Assembly: GCF_016612535.1 (NCBI RefSeq)
Contig: NZ_JAENXS010000001.1
Coordinates: 930,001 to 994,000 of the forward strand
Length of the DNA: 64,000 nucleotides
Direction of reading: 5' to 3'
Source: Bradyrhizobium diazoefficiens
GTDB taxonomy: Bacteria; Pseudomonadota; Alphaproteobacteria; Rhizobiales; Xanthobacteraceae
Position 1 is the first letter of the stretch; each line of letters starts with the position of its first letter. A program made the translations under genes and the position numbers. The notes under the pieces are model-generated. The model saw only the letters and a program-made list of their open reading frames with translations, did no database searches and was not told the DNA's origin. This document shows positions 16,279 to 26,381 of the stretch, piece after piece.

Positions 16279-17238
16279 CTAGACTGCTTCCAACTCGGGC
16301 ATGACCGGAGTCGTCCTTCGCGATCCGGCCAAAACACGCGGCGTGTTGATCAGGCTCACCAGCGTGTAGCTGATGATGAGCAGCAGGAACCACGAGCCGA
16401 ATTTGGCCGGCGAAACCATCGCCCATCCCTGCTGCTGCGACGGATAGAGCCACGTCTTGGTGAAGGTGCCGATATTCTCGGCGAACCAGATGAACAGCGT
16501 CACCAGCGCGAGACCGAGCAGAAGCGGCATCGAACGGTAATTGTCCCAGACTTTGAAATAGATCGTCGTGCGCGCGAACAGCAGCGCGGCCGCGGCAAAC
16601 AGGACAATCCGCAGGTCCGGCACGTAGTGATGGGTGAAAAAGTTGGCGTAGATCGCGATGCTCAGCGCAACGAGCGCCCAGCGCGGCGGATGCCGATCGA
16701 AGCGGAAATCGAACAACCGCCACACGCGGCAGAGATAGCTGCCGATGCATGAATACATGAACCCGGTGAACAGCGGCACGCCGGCAATCCGGAAGAAGCT
16801 CGGCTCGGGATAAATCCAGGAGCCGACCGACGTCTTGAAGATCTCCATCACCGTGCCGACGACATGGTAGATCAAGATGATTTTCGCCTCATCCAGCGTC
16901 TCCAGGCGCGTCCCGAGCAGGATGACCTGGACGACGATCATGCAGAGAAACAGGAAATCGTAACGCGCCAGCGGCGCGGTTGCGGGATAGTAGCGCCAGG
17001 TCGCAATCATCAGCGCAACCGCAATGCCGCCGAACAGGCAGGCCCAGCCCTGCTTGATGCCGAAGCGAAGGAATTCATAAAGGGCCGCCGTCGATCGGCG
17101 GCGTGCCATGATGCGCCCAAGGCGCCGTTCGCGGACGATGAAACGGCGGAGTGGCGGCCAAGTCGCGGCGGCACTCGCCGGCATGATGCCGATCGCGGTC
17201 TCGTCGGGCGGGGGCGATTGATCGGAAGCGTGATGCAC
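16279..17238 (-). CDS. DUF817 integral membrane protein
   Basis: Up to 319 residues with seven or eight membrane helices and conserved stretches characteristic of DUF817 (YPEPSFFRIAGVPLFTGFMYSCIGSY, FFTHHYVPDLR, WFAENIGTFTKTWLYPSQQQGW). The family has no known function. The GTG at 17238 lacks a good ribosome-binding site; starts at GTG/ATG down to 17109 (MARRRSTAALYEFLRFGIK) would remove a polar 43-residue leader without losing a helix. Confidence 0.82.
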   Translation of the reverse strand: MHHASDQSPPPDETAIGIMPASAAATWPPLRRFIVRERRLGRIMARRRSTAALYEFLRFGIKQGWACLFGGIAVALMIATWRYYPATAPLARYDFLFLCMIVVQVILLGTRLETLDEAKIILIYHVVGTVMEIFKTSVGSWIYPEPSFFRIAGVPLFTGFMYSCIGSYLCRVWRLFDFRFDRHPPRWALVALSIAIYANFFTHHYVPDLRIVLFAAAALLFARTTIYFKVWDNYRSMPLLLGLALVTLFIWFAENIGTFTKTWLYPSQQQGWAMVSPAKFGSWFLLLIISYTLVSLINTPRVLAGSRRTTPVMPELEAV

Positions 17239-17343
17239 GATGGGAACCGTGGTGGGCGATCGCGGTCAAAAAATGACAAATAAAGGGATGGGATGGATCG
17301 AAAGGGGGGAGCGAAGGAGAAGTAGGCCGACACTAGCAGGCGC

Positions 17344-17724
17344 TCACCAGCGCCCGCACCATTTGTTCCAGGCAAACAGCAGATCGGCAAAACGGTCGTA
17401 GACAAACCGCGTGAACGGCAGCGCCACGCGATTGCCGAACAGCGCTGCGAGCCACCCCTCGCCGGGCGTCAGCCGCCACAGCGCAATCGCGACATCCGCA
17501 CCAACGATGAGCCGGCCGGCCTCATCGGTCGCATGCAGGCGGCGCCTGATATCGTCGAGCGAAGCGCCAGACTGCGCCAGCGCATCGGGCTGCTCGTTGA
17601 TGTCCCTGAATTCGACCGTGCCCGCACGCACCAGCGCCAGCAGCTTGTTGCGCTGCCAGTCGATGCCGGCGTCGCAGACGGGGCAGCGGGTGTTGTAGTA
17701 GATGGTGAGGTTAGGCGCGGACAT
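17344..17724 (-). CDS. DCC1-like thiol-disulfide oxidoreductase (DUF393)
   Basis: 126 residues with the family's N-terminal NTRCPVCDAGIDW, a CxxC pair like that of thioredoxin folds, then VEFRDI and a helical C-terminus. DUF393/DCC1 proteins are small cytoplasmic or membrane-associated redox proteins of unclear substrate. The start at 17722-17724 (MSAPNLTIYY) follows AAAGG; the earlier ATG at 17760 is not needed. Confidence 0.87.
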   Translation of the reverse strand: MSAPNLTIYYNTRCPVCDAGIDWQRNKLLALVRAGTVEFRDINEQPDALAQSGASLDDIRRRLHATDEAGRLIVGADVAIALWRLTPGEGWLAALFGNRVALPFTRFVYDRFADLLFAWNKWCGRW

Positions 17725-17916
17725 GGGTGACCTTTCGCTGCTCGGCGGAGCGAAATGCAAGTATTAGGGCATGTACTCTAAATCCGCATGTCGGCTTACC
17801 CGCAAAAAGCAGACATCACCGGGTGACCATGTCCGTTTTGGGCCAACAGGCCACATTGCACGCTTAGGATGATATAAAAGAGGTCGCCAACTGAGGCGGT
17901 CTAACGGGAGAAGCTG

Positions 17917-18069
17917 ATGCCAAATTGGATAGGACCACTCCTCGCCCTCATAGCTCTTGTCGGGTTTATCGGCTTTGCGGTTCGGCAGGGCACGAAGACG
18001 TCACGAGATCGGACAGACAACGGTGGCAGCGATCTGCCGGGGATGGGCGGCGGCGGAGATGGAGCTTAA
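17917..18069 (+). CDS. Small single-pass membrane protein, 50 residues
   Basis: ATG 17917 to TAA 18067-18069. GGGAG lies 6 bases before the ATG. One hydrophobic helix at residues 3-22 (NWIGPLLALIALVGFIGFAV) is followed by a charged linker and a Gly-rich tail (DLPGMGGGGDGA). No family recognised. The clean ribosome-binding site and helix make it a credible gene. Confidence 0.6.
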   Translation: MPNWIGPLLALIALVGFIGFAVRQGTKTSRDRTDNGGSDLPGMGGGGDGA

Positions 18070-18347
18070 GCCGCCGCTAGAATGAAACTAGCCCACCGTT
18101 GGTCGAAACAGGCCGGTACCCCCACGCCGCGAGAGAACGGATTGGCGACCCCAGAAAATGTGCCGACTCTCGACGAGATGCTCATCGATTGTCCGTTATG
18201 GGTCAAAAGCAGCGCTCAGCGCAAGCGCGGTGGGACTTCCGGTCTGCGACCAATAGCCGACGTTTGTAACGGGCTCACCTTGGTCGGCTGAGGGCCACGA
18301 GCGGAAGCCACTCACCCATCAGCATCAGGCATAAGCGTGATCGGCGC

Positions 18348-18821
18348 TCAATAGACACCGCGTTCAACGACGCCGTCGTCGTCCGGCACGACAGCGGAGA
18401 TCACCTCATCGTTGTCAACAAGCCAAGGCGGGTACGGCCCAACGGCGACTGGACGGCCCATCAACTCCTGCAACTCGTCGCGCAATTCGGTGTGGGTTTC
18501 CCCAGCGGCCCAATATCTATCTCTTCCCTGTGTCTCCACCACCAGGAATTCCGAATTATCTGAAAGAGAACTCAAGCAAGTCGCGATGAAATGCGCGTCT
18601 GCAAGTCCTCGCAGTGGAAGCTGTGGCTCGCGAAACGCGATGATCGACGTGATTGGCGGTAGCTGGTTGAGCAGTCTAGCGAGAGATTCATACGAGGAAA
18701 AGAACTCAAACTCTTTCCTTCCGGCTGCCGCTGAATAACGGATCATCACAAGGATTTCCGGACGAGAGCGCAGCCAGTTTTCGAGCGTGCTAAGAAAAGC
18801 CAAATCAGTCGTAGCTAACAT
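18348..18821 (-). CDS. Hypothetical protein, about 157 residues
   Basis: The frame may start at 18819-18821 (MLATTDLAFLSTLENWL) or at 18887. The product is soluble, mixed alpha/beta, with FEFFSSYESLARLLNQLPP and a C-terminal acidic end (VVPDDDGVVERGVY). I recognise no domain. GC is somewhat lower than in neighbouring core genes and there is no partner gene on the same strand, so this may be an accessory or decaying gene. Confidence 0.5.
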   Translation of the reverse strand: MLATTDLAFLSTLENWLRSRPEILVMIRYSAAAGRKEFEFFSSYESLARLLNQLPPITSIIAFREPQLPLRGLADAHFIATCLSSLSDNSEFLVVETQGRDRYWAAGETHTELRDELQELMGRPVAVGPYPPWLVDNDEVISAVVPDDDGVVERGVY

Positions 18822-19039
18822 TCCTGACAACTCGCGCCAAAGAAGGGGCAACCTTCCTGATGTACCTCGAAGGCGTAGATCGCGCAATTTGCTTTAGTCC
18901 GCAATGGGTCCAGAAGCGGCAATACTCGCAATAACCTATCTGGTCCGCTTTGCCTTGTTAGGGGGACTTCTCATTCGACCGTTTATGAGTACACGCCCTC
19001 GTCCGGCGAACAATCTGTTCGTCAGACAGCCAGATGCAA

Positions 19040-19071
19040 AAAAACGGCAGGCCATATAGCCTGCCGTTTTT
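19040..19071 (-). terminator. Terminator of rpoD
   Basis: AAAAACGGCAGGC (19040-19052), loop CATATA, GCCTGCCGTTTTT (19059-19071). On the minus strand the stem is followed by a T-run; it is about 30 bases after the rpoD stop. A-rich and T-rich flanks make it usable in both directions. Confidence 0.93.
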
Positions 19072-19101
19072 GTTTGGATGGATCGACTCGACGATCCGAA
19101 T

Positions 19102-21258
<2,157 letters not shown>

Positions 21259-21631
21259 CCATTGCTCCTAAACGCGTTTCATGCAGACGCGCGCGCGCCC
21301 GCGTGAAATCACTTGAACCTGTTGCTCGACGCTCTCGCTTCGTCAGATCGCGACACGGAAAGGGCGGCGCGCACAGATATCGCCACCCCGACCTTCCTCT
21401 CGCCGGATTTGCCTAACGCTTCGTGAGCCTCTTTGTCGCAGCGGATGCAGGTGAAGTGCCAACAGCTATTGCGCGGATTCATTCCTGACGCGTCTGTTCT
21501 GCCTGCGGCCGCCTGGGGGCCAAAGTGCTACAAGACCGTTAAGCCTCGATTAACCCTGTTTTTGCCGCCAAACCTTGGATTTGGCGAGTCTTTTAGCGGT
21601 TCCAGTCCCGGCCGTCCGCATGATTCTTTCA
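21259..21631. other. dnaG-rpoD intergenic region
   Basis: About 370 bases with no gene; it should contain the rpoD promoter(s) on the minus strand. I cannot single out a convincing -35/-10 pair. The dnaG stop lies at its right edge. Confidence 0.5.
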
Positions 21632-23659
21632 TCACACGCTCTTCTGGAACCGGCCCGACAGCTCGCCAAAACCCTCGATCAGGGCCTCGGTGCCGTCGAC
21701 CTCGGCCAGCCGGGCCTTCACGTCACGCAACCACGCCAAATTGGCCTCGCTGGGGTCCTCCCCCAAGGCCAGCTCGGCGTCCTTCAGCTCTCTAAGTAGT
21801 GAATGGTATTGCCGATGCAAGGCAACGAGCTGATGCCAGGTGGCAAGAACGTCGTCCCGTGCCGCACCCTCCCGGGCCCCCCACACCGCCGCTGTGGTGA
21901 TTCCACCCTCAACTCTTTGAAGAATCTTTGAAAATTCGCTCTTCTCGATGTCGCCGCGCATCTTCTCGGCCTGCGCGCCGGGGTCCGGCGAGTGATGATG
22001 GTCGTTGGCGAAAGCGGCGATGATGCCTGCCCTGAGCTTGTGGGCCTCGGGGTGGGCGAACTCCAGGGCAGCCACCTCCTCGAGGTGATCATGCAGCAGC
22101 CAGGGGTGGTTGATCAGGCTTTGCAGGATCAGGGCCTCCCGGCGGGAGATGGCGCTGCGCTGGCCCCGCATGATCGGGCTCGCCGCCAGCTGCGGGCTCG
22201 CGGCCTGGTAGGGGCCGGAGGGAATCTGGGTCGGCCCCGGCGAGCCGCGGCGGCCTCCCCCAAATCCCCCACCAAATCCCTGGCTGCCGAATCGATTCGC
22301 ACTTCCCCCGCCGCGGGGCTGGAATGGGCGACTGGCGTTGCCGCGGAAATTGCCGCGGCCGGCAAAGCCGCCGCGGTTGCTGTCTGGCGAGAAGGTGCGC
22401 TGAAGCCGCTGCGCGAGATCTTCGCGATAATAGCGGCGCACCACCTCGTCGCGAATGCCGTTGGAGAGCTCCCTGATGCGCGCTTCCAGCGCGGCGCGGC
22501 GTTCAGGCGTGGCAAAATTGCCGCCTTCGAGCTCGCGCGACCAGAGCATGTCGGCGAGCGGACGCGCTGCCGCGATCACCTCCTCGATCGCGCCGCGACC
22601 GCCGGAGCGCGCGAGATCATCGGGGTCCTGCCCTTCCGGCAGCAGCGCAAAGCGCAGGCTCTTGCCCGGCGCGAGGAATGGCAGCGCGAGATCGGCGGCG
22701 CGATAGGCCGCCTTCTGCCCGGCCTTGTCGCCGTCGAAGCAGAGGATCGGCTCGTCCGCCATCTTCCAGAGCAGCGCGAGCTGGTTCTCGGTCAGCGCCG
22801 TGCCGAGCGGCGCCACGCTGCCGGCAAAACCCGCAGTGACCATCGCGATGACGTCGACATAGCCCTCGACCACGATCAGGGCGCTGCCGTCATGGGTGGC
22901 TTTGCGCGCGGTCTGGTGATTGTAGAGATTGTCGCCCTTGTGGAAGAGCGGCGTCTCCGGCGAATTCAAATATTTGGCCGGAACGTCCTTCTCCAGCGCG
23001 CGCCCGCCGAAGGCGATGACGCGGCCACGCAGATCCGTGATCGGAAACATCACGCGATCGCGGAAGCGGTCATAGGGCACGGGGATGTCGTTGCCGGCGA
23101 CAAGGAGCCCGGTTTCGATCATGTCCTCGACGGAAACGCCGAGCTTGCCGAGATACTCCTTCAGCGCGAAGCGCTCGGGCGGTGGCGGCGCATAGCCGAG
23201 CCGGAACTGCAATTGCGTCGACGGAGAGATCGCACGGTCGGCGAGATAGCCGCGCGCCTTGGCGCCGACGCGCGAGGCCAGCGTCTCGGCGAAGAATTTG
23301 GCGGCGAGCTCCATGACGTCATGCAGCGTGCGACGCCGCTGCTCCTGTCGCGCCGCATCCGGCGTCACCGCCGGCAGCGGCAGGCCGGCCATGCTGGCGA
23401 GCCGCTCGACGGCTTCGGCAAACGGCAGGCCATCGGTCTCCATCACGAAGCTGATGATGTCGCCGTGCTTGCCGGAGGAGAAGTCGTGGTAAAACCCCTT
23501 CTGGTCGTTGACGAAAAACGACGGCGACTTCTCCTGCTGGAACGGCGACAGCCCCTTCCACTCCCGCCCGGCCTTCTTCAGCTTGACGCGCTTGCCCACG
23601 ACTTCGGAGACCGAAAGCCGGGCACGCAGCTCGTCGAGGAATTGGGGCGTGAAGCGCAT
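21632..23659 (-). CDS. dnaG: DNA primase DnaG with zinc ligands replaced
   Basis: About 675 residues from ATG 23657-23659 (MRFTPQFLDELRARL); an ATG at 23692 would add 11. The N-terminal domain aligns with the CHC2 zinc ribbon, but the four ligand positions read Ser38, Gln41, Asp59 and Ser62 (GLSPFQQEK, YHDFSSGKHGD). The TOPRIM core is intact (IVVEGYVDVIAM, CFDGDKAGQKAA). A low-complexity Gly/Arg/Asn linker (RGNFRGNASRPFQPRGGGS) precedes the helicase-binding C-terminus. It makes RNA primers for replication. Substituted zinc sites are, as I recall, normal for rhizobial DnaG. Confidence 0.96.
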   Translation of the reverse strand: MRFTPQFLDELRARLSVSEVVGKRVKLKKAGREWKGLSPFQQEKSPSFFVNDQKGFYHDFSSGKHGDIISFVMETDGLPFAEAVERLASMAGLPLPAVTPDAARQEQRRRTLHDVMELAAKFFAETLASRVGAKARGYLADRAISPSTQLQFRLGYAPPPPERFALKEYLGKLGVSVEDMIETGLLVAGNDIPVPYDRFRDRVMFPITDLRGRVIAFGGRALEKDVPAKYLNSPETPLFHKGDNLYNHQTARKATHDGSALIVVEGYVDVIAMVTAGFAGSVAPLGTALTENQLALLWKMADEPILCFDGDKAGQKAAYRAADLALPFLAPGKSLRFALLPEGQDPDDLARSGGRGAIEEVIAAARPLADMLWSRELEGGNFATPERRAALEARIRELSNGIRDEVVRRYYREDLAQRLQRTFSPDSNRGGFAGRGNFRGNASRPFQPRGGGSANRFGSQGFGGGFGGGRRGSPGPTQIPSGPYQAASPQLAASPIMRGQRSAISRREALILQSLINHPWLLHDHLEEVAALEFAHPEAHKLRAGIIAAFANDHHHSPDPGAQAEKMRGDIEKSEFSKILQRVEGGITTAAVWGAREGAARDDVLATWHQLVALHRQYHSLLRELKDAELALGEDPSEANLAWLRDVKARLAEVDGTEALIEGFGELSGRFQKSV

Positions 23660-23747
23660 GGCGGAATGGAACTCTGTCAGGCTCGGCCGCATGAAGCGCC
23701 CACCTCAGAAAGGCGAACGCTTGCCTTGCTTCAATCGCTTATTTAAT

Positions 23748-23762
23748 GTTCCTCATATGTTC
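23748..23762. promoter_or_regulatory. Candidate LexA (SOS) box GTTC-N7-GTTC
   Basis: GTTC at 23748-23751 and 23759-23762 with a 7-base spacer match the alphaproteobacterial SOS-box consensus. It lies in the divergent dnaG/brnT spacer. About two matches are expected by chance in a 64 kb window on both strands, so position is the main support. Confidence 0.4.
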
Positions 23763-23800
23763 CGTCCATATCCACAGGCTTGATATTCCAGAAATACGAT

Positions 23801-23810
23801 TGTATATACA
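23801..23810. promoter_or_regulatory. Palindrome TGTATATACA upstream of brnT
   Basis: A perfect 10-base palindrome 9 bases before the brnT start, followed by GAGATAC. BrnA-type antitoxins repress their own operon, so this is a plausible operator overlapping the promoter or leader. Confidence 0.45.
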
Positions 23811-23819
23811 GAGATACTG

Positions 23820-24137
23820 ATGCCGGATTTGAGCTCTCTCGCGCCTGCCGGGTTTGAATGGGACGAAGAGAAGGGCCGGGCCAATCTGGCCAAACATGGC
23901 GTCAGCTTTGATGACGCTAGTCAGATCTTCTACGGCCCGATTGTGATCAAACCATCAGATTGTGCCGACGAGGAGCGATGGATCGCGATTGGAGAGTTCA
24001 ACGATCAAATTCTGACTGTGATCTTTACGCGACGAAACAAATCGATCCGCATCATTTCAGCGCGACGGCCGAGGCCCGATGAAAAAAGAGCATATCGTGA
24101 AGCGTCGATGGGGCGATCGCCGCAAGGGAAACACTGA
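23820..24137 (+). CDS. brnT: BrnT-family toxin
   Basis: 105 residues with BrnT hallmarks: GFEWDEEKGRANLAKHGVSFDDA near the start, ERWIAIGEF in the middle and the RIISARRPRPDEKRAYR end typical of this RelE-like ribonuclease family. The antitoxin gene overlaps its last 59 bases in another frame. BrnT inhibits translation by cleaving RNA and is held in check by BrnA. All family landmark residues appear present. Confidence 0.92.
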   Translation: MPDLSSLAPAGFEWDEEKGRANLAKHGVSFDDASQIFYGPIVIKPSDCADEERWIAIGEFNDQILTVIFTRRNKSIRIISARRPRPDEKRAYREASMGRSPQGKH

Positions 24138-24396
24138 TTGGGCCCGTGTCGATGCGATGACGGACGAGGAATTGGAAGCCTCGATCGCAAGTGATCCTGA
24201 CTGGGCGGAATTCAAGGACGTCGACTGGTCGGACGCCGTCCTGGTCATGCCGCCGAAGAAAAAAGCCATCTCCATCCGCCTCGACGAAGACGTGCTCGAT
24301 TTCTTCAAGCGCGAGGGTGAGGGCTATCAACGGCGCATGAATGCCGTCCTGCGCTCCTACATGCAGCAGAAGTCCAAGCCGAAGAAGCGCGCCTGA
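24079..24396 (+). CDS. brnA: BrnA-family antitoxin
   Basis: 105 residues. The first half is charged and flexible (binding BrnT); the second half (KKKAISIRLDEDVLDFFKREGEGYQRRMNAVLRSYM) is the ribbon-helix-helix DNA-binding domain of the BrnA family. It overlaps brnT, consistent with translational coupling, and should autoregulate the pair through the palindrome at 23801. Confidence 0.92.
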   Translation: MKKEHIVKRRWGDRRKGNTDWARVDAMTDEELEASIASDPDWAEFKDVDWSDAVLVMPPKKKAISIRLDEDVLDFFKREGEGYQRRMNAVLRSYMQQKSKPKKRA

Positions 24397-24467
24397 TTCA
24401 GGGGCCCCGCCCCGGAATGACAGGAGAGAGGCCTTGAACCCCGCCCGGTTCCACGCTTCCATGGGCC

Positions 24468-25031
24468 ATGTTCAGGACCTTTCGGGGTGGCCAGAGCGGG
24501 GGCTGGCGCGTCACCTCGGTATCGTCAGTGACGGGCGAGCCCCTGCCCTTCATGCCGGCGCTGTCGGTGATCGACGGCGACGCCGTCTCATTGCCGCTGG
24601 TGCCCTCGCGCAATGCGTGGCGGCTGGTCGGCGTGCCGAGCAGCTTGCGCTACACCGAGCGCGCCGAGAAGCAGCAGCTCGTGAGCGTGCAGGCCGGCCT
24701 CGGCAGGCCAGAGGCCACCTGCGCGGCGCTGATCCCGATCCGCAAATCGCAGGCCTGGTGGGAGCTGACGCAGGAAGAGCGGCGCAAGATCTTCGAGGAC
24801 AAGTCGCACCACATCGCGAGCAGTTTTCGTTTTCTGCCTGCGATCGCGCGGCAACTCTATCACTGTCGTGACCTCGGCGAGCCCTTCGATTTCCTGACCT
24901 GGTTTGAATTTGCGCCGGCCCATGCCTCGCTGTTCGAGGAGCTGGTCGGAATGCTCAGGCGGACCGAAGAGTGGACCTATGTCGAGCGCGAGGTCGACGT
25001 TCGCGTCGCGAAGGAAGTGCTGTCGGCTTAG
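24468..25031 (+). CDS. cld: Short-type chlorite dismutase (heme enzyme)
   Basis: 187 residues closely resembling, from memory, the short dimeric Nitrobacter winogradskyi chlorite dismutase: VQAGLGRPEATCAALIPIRKS, then AWWELTQEERRKIFEDKSHHI with the proximal heme-ligand His at about 115, and AIARQLYHCRDLGEPFDFLTWFE with the distal catalytic Arg at 128. The family converts chlorite to chloride and O2. The C-terminal TEEWTYVEREVD motif is complete. Its stop overlaps the convergent gene's stop by four bases. Heme binding looks intact; the physiological substrate in this organism is unproven. Confidence 0.88.
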   Translation: MFRTFRGGQSGGWRVTSVSSVTGEPLPFMPALSVIDGDAVSLPLVPSRNAWRLVGVPSSLRYTERAEKQQLVSVQAGLGRPEATCAALIPIRKSQAWWELTQEERRKIFEDKSHHIASSFRFLPAIARQLYHCRDLGEPFDFLTWFEFAPAHASLFEELVGMLRRTEEWTYVEREVDVRVAKEVLSA

Positions 25032-25426
25032 TGCTCGAGGAATCGGCCGGACTCGATGCGCGGCAGATTCGTCACTGGCCAGTTGTAGATATAGGTCCAG
25101 GCCTTCTCGGCGGTGCCGTCCGGCAACGTCACGTCGACCAGTCCGCGCAGATATTCGGTCGGCTCCGGAAAGCCCTCGCCGCAGGCCTCGTACATGTCGA
25201 GCTCGCGCAGGAGCTCGTCGCCCGCGCGCAAGCTGAAGAGCTCGCCGTGCGCGATGTCGGACGGCGCATCGGAGAGAAGAAGTCCGGGATAGTGCTTCAC
25301 GAGGACGAGCCAGCCACGGCAGCGCGCCTCACCGAGAAAATCCGCATGCTGCGCAAGCAGCCGCGCCATCGGATGGTCGAAGCCGCGCATCAGGGTGCCG
25401 TAGACGAAGAGACGATCGGAGGTCAT
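25028..25426 (-). CDS. Gamma-glutamylcyclotransferase-like (AIG2/GGCT fold)
   Basis: 132 residues from ATG 25424-25426 (MTSDRLFVYGTLMRGF). FVYGTL is the signature loop of the fold, and a conserved acidic residue occurs in LRELDMYEACG. Such enzymes release 5-oxoproline from gamma-glutamyl amines or act on related substrates in the cytoplasm. The upstream frame to 25552 reads through a palindromic repeat and is not coding. Confidence 0.85.
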   Translation of the reverse strand: MTSDRLFVYGTLMRGFDHPMARLLAQHADFLGEARCRGWLVLVKHYPGLLLSDAPSDIAHGELFSLRAGDELLRELDMYEACGEGFPEPTEYLRGLVDVTLPDGTAEKAWTYIYNWPVTNLPRIESGRFLEH

Positions 25427-25450
25427 GGGGGTTCTATAAACTCTCAACGC

Positions 25451-25537
25451 CGTCATTGCGAGGAGCTCTTGCGACGAAGCAATCCAGACTTCCGCCGCGG
25501 AGACAGACTGGATTGCTTCGCTACGCTCGCAATGACG
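25451..25537. repeat. Palindromic CGTCATTGCGAG repeat
   Basis: CGTCATTGCGAG (25451-25462) and CTCGCAATGACG (25526-25537) are reverse complements, with an inner GAAGCAATCCAG/CTGGATTGCTTC pair. This is a well-known kind of rhizobial palindromic intergenic element, between two minus-strand genes. Confidence 0.9.
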
Positions 25538-25553
25538 AGCGCGGAGCAACACT

Positions 25554-26381
25554 TCACCCCACCTTCACATCCGCGCTGGCCACCTCATCACTCACCACCA
25601 CGAACTTCTTTAACTCCATCCTCCCAAAACTCGTGGACAGCGCGACATCAGCGGCATCGCGCCCCGTTCCCATCAGGATGCGGCCCTTGCGGGGGGCGTT
25701 GTGGCGGGCATCGAAGGTGAACCATTGGCCGGAGAGCCAGACCTGAAACCAGCCGGAAAAATCCATCGGGGACGGATCCTTGGGAATGCCGATGTCGCCC
25801 ATGTATCCGGTGCAGTAGCGCGCGGGGACGCCCATGCAGCGGCAGAAGGTGAGAGCGAGATGCGCGAAATCGCGGCAGACACCGGTCTTCTGCTGGTAGA
25901 CGTCGTGTGCGGACTTCATGTGATCGGCGTGCTTGTAGCCGAAGGTGACGTGCTCGTGCACGAACTCGGTGATGGCGGCGACACGCTTCCAGCCGGGCTC
26001 GGTCTTGCCGAATAGCGACCAGGCAACGTCGGTGAGCTTGTCGGTCTCGCAATAACGGCTCGGCATCAGATAGAGCATCAACTCGTTCGGCAGCTGCTCG
26101 ATCGGGAGTTGCTGCGCGCCCGGCATGATGTCGTCGGGCCGGCCGCTGTCGCGCACCAGTGCGTTGCCCTTCAGCGTCACGCCGCCAGTGGGTGCGACGA
26201 GGCGGCCGCACACATTGCCAAAGCCGTCATGATAGAAGCGGATGGGAACGTCGGGCTCCGCGACCACCGTCTCCGTGCCGATGATGTCGGCCTGACGCGA
26301 GGGGTGGATGTTGAGCATGATCACCATCGGTGTCGGCTGCTCTGCCGCGTAGGTGATCTCGAAGCCGACCCTGATGTCCAT
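25554..26381 (-). CDS. Transglutaminase-like cysteine peptidase family protein
   Basis: 275 residues. The transglutaminase core shows the catalytic Cys in QKTGVCRDFAHLAL (about residue 168) and the Asp in WFTFDARHN; the usual His position reads FQVWLSG, where HAW would be expected, so activity is less certain. The first 130 residues are a beta-rich domain. The ATG (26379-26381) directly abuts the stop of the upstream transglutaminase gene, so they form an operon. Confidence 0.85.
   Translation of the reverse strand: MDIRVGFEITYAAEQPTPMVIMLNIHPSRQADIIGTETVVAEPDVPIRFYHDGFGNVCGRLVAPTGGVTLKGNALVRDSGRPDDIMPGAQQLPIEQLPNELMLYLMPSRYCETDKLTDVAWSLFGKTEPGWKRVAAITEFVHEHVTFGYKHADHMKSAHDVYQQKTGVCRDFAHLALTFCRCMGVPARYCTGYMGDIGIPKDPSPMDFSGWFQVWLSGQWFTFDARHNAPRKGRILMGTGRDAADVALSTSFGRMELKKFVVVSDEVASADVKVG

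Noticed and set aside
18082..18291. 69-codon plus-strand ORF
   Set aside because: No ribosome-binding site, composition not gene-like; kept out.
21992..23746. 584-codon plus-strand frame opposite dnaG
   Set aside because: Composition is that of a GC-rich antisense shadow; dnaG is certain.
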